From: Bacteroidota bacterium
Lineage (GTDB): Bacteria > Bacteroidota > Bacteroidia > Flavobacteriales > Weeksellaceae
DNA: 56,500 nt
Assembly (NCBI GenBank): GCA_018266955.1
Contig: JAFDZI010000049.1
Span: forward strand, 1-56,500
Direction: 5' to 3'
Made by a program: the position numbers and the translations under genes. The first letter of the stretch is position 1; every line of letters starts with the position of its first letter. The notes under the pieces are model-generated. The model was given only the letters and a program-made list of their open reading frames with translations, ran no database searches and was not told where the DNA came from. This document shows, in pieces, positions 50,402 through 56,500 of the stretch.

Positions 50402-51733
50402 ATGAATCATCAACCGATAGAAGGTTTTTCAAAACAATCAAAACAACAAAAAATAGATTGGCTAATACAAACCTATTTGTCCAACGATAGAAGTTACGAA
50501 CAAATTTTACAACAATATTGGAATGCCGACCAAACATTGCAAAAATTGCACGAAGAGTTCTCGGAAAATACCATTTCCAATTTTTATATGCCTTACGGAA
50601 TTGCTCCCAATTTTCTTATAGATGGCAAATTACTAGCGTTGCCTATGGCGGTAGAAGAAAGCTCCGTTGTGGCTGCTGCCTCCAAATCGGCAAAATTTTG
50701 GCTGGACAAAGGTGGGTTTAAAACCACCATCATCAACACCAAAAAATTAGGTCATACGCATTTTGTGATGAAGGTGGAATCGCATAAACTGCAACATTTC
50801 TTTAATTTTAAATTAAAGAAAAAATTAATGGAAACTACTGAAAATATTACCGCCAATATGAGAAAAAGAGGGGGTGGTATTCTCAATATTCGCCTGATAG
50901 ACAAGACGAGTGAAATGGATCATTATTTCCAGCTAAAAGCAAGTTTTGATACTGTGGATTCTATGGGGGCAAATTTCATCAATTCTTGTTTGGAACAATT
51001 CGGCAAAACACTTAGGGAAGAAGTCGCTTTGGAAGAAGAATTTACTCAAGAAGAAAAAGATTCTTTGCAAATTGTAATGAATATTTTATCCAATTTTACT
51101 CCAGATTGTATTGTAAGAGCTGAGGTGTCTTGTCCCATCGAGGATTTAAAAGATGATTCTGGAATTTCGAACGAGGAATTTGCATGGAAATTTAAACAAG
51201 CCGTAACCATTGCCGAAATAGAACCGTATCGTGCGACAACACATAATAAAGGAATTATGAATGGGGTAGATGCTGTGGTAATTGCCACTGGAAACGATTT
51301 TCGTGCAACCGAAGCTTGTGCCCATGCTTATGCCACTAGAGAGGGAAGGTACCAATCTTTAACGCATTGTTCGATAGACGATGGGGTTTTCAGATTTTGG
51401 ATAGATTTGCCAATTTCTGTTGGAGTAGTAGGTGGTTTAACCAATTTGCATCCTTTGGTGAAATTTTCATTAGCCTTATTAGGGAAACCTTCCGCACAAG
51501 AACTGATGAGTATTTTGGCGGTCTCTGGTTTGGCTCAAAATTTTGCAGCATTGCGTTCTTTGGTTACTACGGGCATTCAAAAAGGACACATGAAAATGCA
51601 TCTCTTCAATATTCTTAACCAATTGGGTGCTACTGAGGATGAGAAACAGTTTTTTGTGAATTTTTACAAAGATAAAACGGTAAGTCACCACGAAGTTATT
51701 GTGGAATTTAACAAATTAAGAAATAAAAAATAG
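50402..51733 (+). CDS. mvaA: Hydroxymethylglutaryl-CoA reductase, class II-like
   Basis: HMG-CoA reductase makes mevalonate from HMG-CoA with NAD(P)H; the mevalonate route to isoprenoids is used by many Flavobacteriia. The 443-residue length suits the bacterial class II enzyme, which lacks a membrane anchor. Key parts are ENTISNFYMPYGIAPNFLID, EESSVVAAASKSAKFW, the cofactor segment FDTVDSMGANFINSCLEQFG and, near the C-terminus, SVGVVGGLTNLHPLVK. The start (MNHQPIEGFSKQSKQQ) is the usual one and follows a -7 box. It stands alone, with the dispersed repeat and DUF423 gene downstream. Confidence 0.93.
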   Translation: MNHQPIEGFSKQSKQQKIDWLIQTYLSNDRSYEQILQQYWNADQTLQKLHEEFSENTISNFYMPYGIAPNFLIDGKLLALPMAVEESSVVAAASKSAKFWLDKGGFKTTIINTKKLGHTHFVMKVESHKLQHFFNFKLKKKLMETTENITANMRKRGGGILNIRLIDKTSEMDHYFQLKASFDTVDSMGANFINSCLEQFGKTLREEVALEEEFTQEEKDSLQIVMNILSNFTPDCIVRAEVSCPIEDLKDDSGISNEEFAWKFKQAVTIAEIEPYRATTHNKGIMNGVDAVVIATGNDFRATEACAHAYATREGRYQSLTHCSIDDGVFRFWIDLPISVGVVGGLTNLHPLVKFSLALLGKPSAQELMSILAVSGLAQNFAALRSLVTTGIQKGHMKMHLFNILNQLGATEDEKQFFVNFYKDKTVSHHEVIVEFNKLRNKK

Positions 51734-51788
51734 AAACATGAAATCGGCATGTATAAATTTGTTTTTTATACAAATACCCATGTATATA

Positions 51789-51830
51789 GGCGATTGACTA
51801 TGTCGAACCACTTCGGTAGTTTTTTATACA
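51789..51830 (+). repeat. Dispersed repeat, copy c
   Basis: GGCGATTGACTATGTCGAACC then ACTTCGGTAGTTTTTTATAC matches the second half of the copy at 33336-33417, with AAATCG further upstream (51741) also shared. It lies in the 122-bp gap between the reductase and DUF423 genes. Confidence 0.6.
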
Positions 51831-51855
51831 ACCATTAAAAAATAAATAGCGACAA

Positions 51856-52272
51856 ATGAAAAAAATAACCTTGGTGGCAGCATCTTTTTTAGGATTATTG
51901 GCCATTATTTTAGGAGCTTTTGGTGCTCATGCCTTCAAAGAGATTCTTTCGGTTGAAAAATTACAAAGCTTCGAAACGGGAGTTCGTTACCAAATGTACG
52001 CCGCAATATTTCTATTAATTATAGGAATGTATCTGAATTTTGAAACTAAATTACAACAATGGACTGCTCGTTTGATGCTCTTGGGGGTAATTTTGTTTTC
52101 CTTTAGTATTTATGCACTCTCTTTTCAGGAAGCATGGGGTGTAAATCTTAAGTTTTTAGGCCCAATAACTCCTTTGGGAGGTTTATTTATGATTGTTTCA
52201 TGGTTTTTATTGATGATACATTTTTTGAAATCGCATTGGAAAACAGTTTTTCAAACAAATAATCAACATTGA
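51856..52272 (+). CDS. DUF423 small membrane protein
   Basis: The 138-residue protein has four membrane segments and the family phrases GLLAIILGAFGAHAFKE, FETGVRYQMYAAIFLLI and FLGPITPLGGLFMIVSW. DUF423 proteins (YgdD-like) are widespread inner-membrane proteins without a known function. The gene stands alone between the reductase and porin genes. Confidence 0.92.
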   Translation: MKKITLVAASFLGLLAIILGAFGAHAFKEILSVEKLQSFETGVRYQMYAAIFLLIIGMYLNFETKLQQWTARLMLLGVILFSFSIYALSFQEAWGVNLKFLGPITPLGGLFMIVSWFLLMIHFLKSHWKTVFQTNNQH

Positions 52273-52624
52273 TTCCATCGTTTTAAAAATAAAAATGGTG
52301 AAGAATTCAAATGAATTTAAACATTTTCTTTTGGTTTAAACAGTAAATGAATAGCTGTATATGTAGTAGAAATCAATTAAAAATAGATGCAATTTTAAAA
52401 TATATAATCCTTTGAGGTACATCATCCTTGAAGGATTTTTCATGTATTAACCAATCAACAATGGTATAATGAAAGAATGGTTAAAAAAAACTATTCTTGA
52501 AAATAAACTATTATTTTAAAGTTTAACATGTATAAAATTTGTAATTTCACTTTACAAAATTGAGGATTTTCGTTAAATTGAAGCGTGTAGGAGGATATTT
52601 TTAAAACCAAAAAAACTAGATACC
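52273..52624. terminator. 352-bp gap with a terminator-like hairpin
   Basis: AATCCTT (52406-52412) and AAGGATTTTT (52431-52440) form a 7-bp stem with an 18-base loop and a T-run, suitable for ending transcription from DUF423. The rest of the gap is AT-rich and should contain the porin promoter; a run like TATAAAATTTG near 52530 is the best -7 candidate. Confidence 0.5.
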
Positions 52625-53809
52625 ATGAAATCATTCTTATTCTTATTTTGTGTTTTCTTTACCCTTCAGTTAGGGGCTCAAATTGTATCTCCAGAATCGG
52701 ATTCTGTAGAATTGCAAACCGAAAAACCATTGGTTTCTATCAATACCGATGGTGTTCTCAAAGATTTTTCTGCTTCCTTATATATGCGATTGGGTTTTTT
52801 AAATCATACTGAAGATGGGCGGAACGATAATTTTACCGAGTTTAGAAATGGGTATGTGGCTTTGGGACTTAAGGGTAAATTATTTGATAAGGTGGGTTTT
52901 GTTTTTCGCCAAAGATTCAATAAATCCAGCGAATTACAAAGTCTGGATGTTTTGGATAATTCCATAGAATTGGCTTATGCTGATTTAAGTTTGTCTCCAA
53001 AACTAAAAATGCAATTGGGGAAAATGTATGCCTACTTCGGTGGTTACGAATATGAATTCAACCCCATAGATGTATTAGAATATAATGATGTGTCGAATAA
53101 TTTACTGGCCTATGTTACCGGTGTAGGACTTACATATCAATTACTACCTAGTCATTCCTTCGGTTTTCAGGTGCTCAATTCTAGAACCATGAGGTATTCT
53201 GATTTGTATGAAGGAAAAGTGGATTCTAATGTTTCAGAACCTCGTTGGCCGGTTGCTTGGGTGCTGAATTGGCGTGGTAAATTCTTGGACGGTAAATTCG
53301 AAACAATTTATAGTTTTTCCAATTTTAAAATAGCGAAAGGCCATGCTACAACTGTCGCTTTGTCTTTAGGGAATAAATTTAGTTCGGGTAAGTTTTCTAT
53401 TATGTACGATTATAACCTAAGCAACGAACAATTGGATACCAAAGGCATTGTGACAAGTATTATGAAAGGCCCATTTATTGCTCAAGATGCTCTTTATTCA
53501 GAGCATTGGCTTCGAACCGAATACAAGATTTCACCACAATTCCAAGGCTTACTTACCCTAATGATGAGTGATGCATTGGGGAAAAATAAGATAACTCCAG
53601 ACAGTGGTTACGATCATTTGAGAACAAGTTATGGGGTTATTCCAACTTTATATTACAAGCCTTTTAAACAAGTAGATGTGCGGTTTTATGTGGCGTACAT
53701 TGGGCGATTTTTTCAATATTCGCATTATGCTCGCAACACACTCCAATTGCCCAATTATTCAACCCATGAAATTCAACTGGGCTTTATGGCGCCACTTTGG
53801 ATATTTTAA
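52625..53809 (+). CDS. Outer-membrane porin (phosphate-selective porin O/P-like)
   Basis: The 394-residue protein has a signal peptide (MKSFLFLFCVFFTLQLGAQ) and then alternating amphipathic strands of an outer-membrane beta-barrel ending in aromatic PLWIF. The phrases FTEFRNGYVALGLKGKLFD, FVFRQRFNKSSELQSLDVLD and YADLSLSPKLKMQLGKMYAY FGGYE fit the porin O/P group that passes phosphate or polyphosphate in Bacteroidota. No Pho box-like site was recognised upstream and no phosphate genes are near, so the solute is uncertain. Confidence 0.8.
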   Translation: MKSFLFLFCVFFTLQLGAQIVSPESDSVELQTEKPLVSINTDGVLKDFSASLYMRLGFLNHTEDGRNDNFTEFRNGYVALGLKGKLFDKVGFVFRQRFNKSSELQSLDVLDNSIELAYADLSLSPKLKMQLGKMYAYFGGYEYEFNPIDVLEYNDVSNNLLAYVTGVGLTYQLLPSHSFGFQVLNSRTMRYSDLYEGKVDSNVSEPRWPVAWVLNWRGKFLDGKFETIYSFSNFKIAKGHATTVALSLGNKFSSGKFSIMYDYNLSNEQLDTKGIVTSIMKGPFIAQDALYSEHWLRTEYKISPQFQGLLTLMMSDALGKNKITPDSGYDHLRTSYGVIPTLYYKPFKQVDVRFYVAYIGRFFQYSHYARNTLQLPNYSTHEIQLGFMAPLWIF

Positions 53810-53895
53810 AGTGTATTCAAAAAATCAAATTCTACGGTGAGGATCGGCTCGTCATCAATATTTTTTTTTATTTAAAATCATTTGTAATTTTTTTG

Positions 53896-53903
53896 TACTT
53901 TTG
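53896..53903 (+). promoter_or_regulatory. -7 box ahead of sucC
   Basis: TACTTTTG matches TAnnTTTG and lies 38 bp before the sucC ATG. TTTG motifs upstream are at non-ideal spacing. Confidence 0.4.
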
Positions 53904-53941
53904 TCAATCTTAAAAAATGTAATAATTAATACAAAAATAGT

Positions 53942-55135
53942 ATGAATCTTCACGAGTATCAGAGTAAAGAAATTTTATCAAAGTACGGAGTTGCCATTCA
54001 AAGAGGTTTCGTTGCCAATAATGTTGACGAAGCAGTAGCTGCAGCTGGAAAACTTAAAGAAATGACCGGTAGCGAAGGTTGGGTAGTAAAGGCCCAAGTG
54101 CACGCAGGTGGTCGTGGTAAAGGTGGAGGTGTGAAATTCTCACCAAACATCGATAAATTGAAAGAGAATGCTCAAAACATTCTTGGAATGATGTTGGTTA
54201 CCCCACAAACTTCTGCCGAAGGTAAATTAGTTAACTCTGTTTTGGTAGCTGAAGATGTGTACTACCCTGGCGAAACAGAAACAAAAGAATTTTATGTTTC
54301 TATCTTGTTAGACAGAGCTCAAGGGAAAAATACTGTCGTTTATTCTACAGAAGGTGGTATGGATATCGAACATGTAGCCGAAGTTACTCCTCACTTAATC
54401 CATAAAGAAGTAATTGATGCAGCACTTGGTTTACAAGGATTCCAAGCAAGAAAAATTGCTTTCAACCTAGGGCTTGAGGGAAATGCTTTCAAAGAATTTA
54501 CAAAATTCATTACCAGCCTATACAATGCTTATGTTGGTATCGATGCTTCCCTTTTCGAAATCAACCCGGTTTTGAAAACATCCGATAATAAAATTATTGC
54601 TGTAGATGCTAAAGTAACCCTAGATGATAACTCTCTTTTCCGTCACAAAGATTTAGCAGAACTTAGAGATAAAAGAGAAGAAGATCCAATGGATGTAGAA
54701 GCTGGAGAAGCTGGTCTTAACTTTGTGAAATTAGATGGTGATGTTGCTTGTATGGTAAATGGTGCTGGACTTGCAATGGCAACCATGGATATGATTAAAC
54801 TTTCAGGAGGTAATCCTGCAAACTTCTTAGATGTAGGTGGTACTGCAGACGCTCAAAGAGTGAAAACGGCTTTTGATATCATCCTTAAAGATGCTAATGT
54901 AAAAGCAATTTTAATTAATATCTTCGGAGGTATCGTTCGTTGCGATAGAGTAGCTCAAGGGGTTGTAGATGCGTACAAAGAAATCGGACAATTCCCAGTT
55001 CCATTAATCGTGAGACTACAAGGTACCAATGCAGAAGAGGCTAAAAAATTAATCGATGAAGCTGGACTACCTATTCACTCAGCAATTACTTTGGAAGAAG
55101 CTGCTGGTAAAGTAAAAGAAGTTCTAGGTAAATAA
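53942..55135 (+). CDS. sucC: Succinyl-CoA synthetase, beta subunit (ADP-forming)
   Basis: SucC with SucD interconverts succinyl-CoA and succinate in the citric acid cycle, making ATP or GTP. The 397-residue protein opens MNLHEYQSKEILSKYGV and shows the ATP-grasp parts AQVHAGGRGKGGGVK, EINPVL, the FLDVGGTAD segment and IFGGIVRCDRVAQGVV. Length is normal. sucD is not next to it: a terminator and the convergent mscS gene follow, so the two subunits are encoded apart, as in many Bacteroidota. Confidence 0.97.
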   Translation: MNLHEYQSKEILSKYGVAIQRGFVANNVDEAVAAAGKLKEMTGSEGWVVKAQVHAGGRGKGGGVKFSPNIDKLKENAQNILGMMLVTPQTSAEGKLVNSVLVAEDVYYPGETETKEFYVSILLDRAQGKNTVVYSTEGGMDIEHVAEVTPHLIHKEVIDAALGLQGFQARKIAFNLGLEGNAFKEFTKFITSLYNAYVGIDASLFEINPVLKTSDNKIIAVDAKVTLDDNSLFRHKDLAELRDKREEDPMDVEAGEAGLNFVKLDGDVACMVNGAGLAMATMDMIKLSGGNPANFLDVGGTADAQRVKTAFDIILKDANVKAILINIFGGIVRCDRVAQGVVDAYKEIGQFPVPLIVRLQGTNAEEAKKLIDEAGLPIHSAITLEEAAGKVKEVLGK

Positions 55136-55152
55136 TATAGAACATTTATTCA

Positions 55153-55184
55153 TAAAAAAAAGTTGCCCTTCGGCAACTTTTTTT
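55153..55184. terminator. Bidirectional terminator between sucC and mscS
   Basis: AAAGTTGCC-CTTC-GGCAACTTT (55159-55180) is a perfect 9-bp stem with a tight tetraloop, flanked by A and T runs on both sides. It serves both convergent genes and overlaps the mscS stop region at 55183. Confidence 0.93.
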
Positions 55185-56019
55185 ATGATTTCACAGTATT
55201 TGTACTGGTTTGTATTCCTTCAGCATCAAGCCTTGCTTTTAATAAAACGATAGTCTCACTCTTTACTTTCGAAAAAATCTCCCCCTGTTTCATCCAGAAT
55301 TTTAATTGTAAAATAAATAATCCCATTTGTTGTTTTACAAAAGCTATCTCGGTGGACTCAGGCCTATCATTGTAGGGTAAATGCATAACGACTTCCAATA
55401 ATGCTTTTTTTGCCTTTTCTAAATTTTCTGTCGTAGGTATTTCAAACTCAATAATCACTTTCCTATGCTCCGATGCCGAAATGTTGATGAACGGAGCGTC
55501 AAAAATCAACTGGTTCGGGATATATACCTTCTTACCTTCATCATTAATGATTTTCGTTGTCAAAAAACCAATTTCCTCCACTGTTCCCGTGATATCTTTA
55601 ATGGTAACCTGATCGCCCACCTTAAATGATTTATCTATTCCAACCAATAATCCAGAAAAAATAGAAGATACCAAATCCTTCAGGGCTACCCCGGCAATAA
55701 TACCAGCGACCCCCAAGCTCCCTACAAATTTCATGAAAAAATTATTCAATCCCATTACCTCTAGCGAAATGAAAGCCCCAGAAAGAATAATGAAAAATCG
55801 AAAAATACCAACCATGGCAACAATGGTGTCATGATTTCTTCCCTCAGGAAAAGTCTTTTGAAATATCTTTACGGCCATTCTGCTCAAAAAACGACTCGTA
55901 AAATAAAACAGTAAAAAAATAATAATCCCCGTCGTTAGACTCGGTAAAAACGCTACTGTCTTTACTAGCCAATTTTGGATTACTTCTACAACTAGATCTA
56001 TATATTTTATCTCATTCAT
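55183..56019 (-). CDS. MscS family mechanosensitive ion channel
   Basis: MscS channels open under membrane tension and release solutes after osmotic downshock. The 278-residue protein has three membrane segments (about 18-45, 63-85 and 95-125), the pore-lining helix GSLGVAGIIAGVALKDLVSS IFSGLLV and the beta domain beginning GDQVTIKDITGTVEEIGFLT, with VYIPNQLIF. The ATG at 56019 is preferred to one eight codons upstream since it begins the conserved part; either is possible. Confidence 0.93.
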   Translation of the reverse strand: MNEIKYIDLVVEVIQNWLVKTVAFLPSLTTGIIIFLLFYFTSRFLSRMAVKIFQKTFPEGRNHDTIVAMVGIFRFFIILSGAFISLEVMGLNNFFMKFVGSLGVAGIIAGVALKDLVSSIFSGLLVGIDKSFKVGDQVTIKDITGTVEEIGFLTTKIINDEGKKVYIPNQLIFDAPFINISASEHRKVIIEFEIPTTENLEKAKKALLEVVMHLPYNDRPESTEIAFVKQQMGLFILQLKFWMKQGEIFSKVKSETIVLLKARLDAEGIQTSTNTVKS

Positions 56020-56104
56020 ATTGAAATTTCTTTTCGAAAACAAAAGTACAATCTTTCATTCATTACTTTTTTATTTCCACTTTATTTATATCATATTTCT
56101 TTTC

Positions 56105-56201
56105 AGGAGCTATTTCCCGCTTTCACTACTCGCTTTTTTACGCCCATGCTATTTCCAGGGCAAGTAAAAAGAGCTCAAACATGCCGTTCAATCGGGGCTA
56201 A
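56105..56201. repeat. Flavobacterial intergenic element (GGAGCTATTTCCCGC ... ATCGGGGCTA)
   Basis: AGGAGCTATTTCCCGCTTTC at one end, about 60 variable bp with CGCTTTTTTAC and GTAAAAAGAGC as inner arms, and AATCGGGGCTAAG at the other end match a short intergenic element I remember from many flavobacterial genomes. Its dyads and constant ends suggest a structured RNA or a mobile repeat; its function is not known to me. Confidence 0.5.
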
Positions 56202-56208
56202 GATTGAG

Positions 56209-56272
56209 ATGATGAAGTTATGAGGTGGTGAAGTGATGAAGTTAAGAGGTGATGAAGTGATGAAGTTATGAT
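56209..56272 (+). repeat. Degenerate GATGAAGT tandem repeat
   Basis: GATGAAGT(T)A and (A)GAGGTG units recur six or more times in 64 bp. It is low-complexity DNA without coding potential. Confidence 0.7.
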
Positions 56273-56318
56273 GTAATCGTTTTTATTTTACTACACAATC
56301 TTGTTTCTATCATATCAC

Positions 56319-56406
56319 ACCATTAACCACTCACTATTCACCATTCACCATTCACCATTCACTACTCACCACTCACCATTCACCATTCACCACTCACCAT
56401 TCACCA
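56319..56406 (+). repeat. CACCATT tandem repeat
   Basis: About 11 head-to-tail units of seven bases, CACCATT with CACTACT and CACCACT variants, cover 88 bp. The pattern is a microsatellite that could vary in length by slippage. It lies about 60-150 bp upstream of the promoter at the window edge. Confidence 0.8.
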
Positions 56407-56468
56407 AAAAAAAATCTTCCACAGCCCCAATCACTTAGCATTAACTTTAGAAAATAAATCCCCAAAAA

Positions 56469-56499
56469 TTTGCTAAGACAAGAAAAATCTCTACTTTTG
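56469..56499 (+). promoter_or_regulatory. Consensus Bacteroidota promoter at the window edge
   Basis: TTTG (56469-56472), 19 bp, TACTTTTG (56492-56499) is a full match to the -33/-7 consensus at ideal spacing. It should drive a plus-strand gene that begins beyond the window. Confidence 0.7.
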
Positions 56500-56500
56500 C

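Noticed and set aside
56319..56406. Repeats resembling a CRISPR array
   Set aside because: Units are seven bases and head-to-tail with no spacers; this is a microsatellite.

Overview
The window is AT-rich DNA from a member of the Bacteroidota, most likely class Flavobacteriia and perhaps near Weeksellaceae. Evidence for this: a type IX secretion C-terminal sorting domain, GtrA, DUF3810 and DUF423 proteins typical of the group, a class II HMG-CoA reductase, a malic enzyme-phosphotransacetylase fusion, and promoters of the TTTG / TAnnTTTG type instead of -35/-10 boxes. No rRNA, tRNA or CRISPR array was seen.

Positions 1-12,100 are a defence-type island, almost all on the minus strand: type I restriction-modification genes hsdM, hsdS and hsdR, then a 1431-residue RecQ-type helicase with an N-terminal nuclease-like domain. 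The helicase stop codon overlaps the start of a membrane-anchored coiled-coil protein, and a cysteine-rich protein of unknown function follows. The helicase trio matches no defence system I can name.

Positions 12,100-20,150 are a graveyard of mobile DNA. It holds C-terminal remnants of a DnaC-like ATPase and a transposase, a truncated tyrosine recombinase, a VirE-N-type protein fused at a scar to the 3' end of a molybdenum-cofactor gene (moaB/moaCB), a frameshifted secreted protein, several orphan ORFs and one intact N-formylglutamate amidohydrolase.

Positions 20,150-32,940 are a plasmid-like integrated replicon. It has a PRTRC cassette (ThiF, B, C, E), SSB, a primase-like Toprim protein, six iterons with two DnaA boxes beside a Rep initiator, a winged-helix protein, two tandem DUF3853 proteins diverging from an XRE-type repressor across a 21-bp palindrome, and a tyrosine integrase. 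A further XRE regulator and a broken SF1 helicase end the block. No conjugation genes are in the window.

Positions 32,940-34,050 are non-coding and contain two tandem small-RNA candidates that share a 3' end; their terminator hairpins differ by compensatory changes.

Positions 34,050-56,500 are mostly ordinary chromosome: DUF3810 protease-like protein, FucP-like sugar transporter, acyltransferase, GtrA, GlcNAc-kinase-like ATPase, maeB, DGC protein, ecotin, a copper module (HMA protein, CopA, HMA-AraC regulator), T9SS cargo, HMG-CoA reductase, DUF423, porin, sucC and MscS. It is interrupted at 42,315-45,201 by a cassette-like insertion: two toxin-antitoxin modules (higBA with a broken toxin, and vapBC) and one secreted protein, interleaved with two repeat types (R1, R2) in strict alternation and bounded by a 76-bp duplication of the sequence at the 3' end of the DGC gene. 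This array, the sRNA pair and the nuclease-RecQ operon are the best candidates for undescribed biology.
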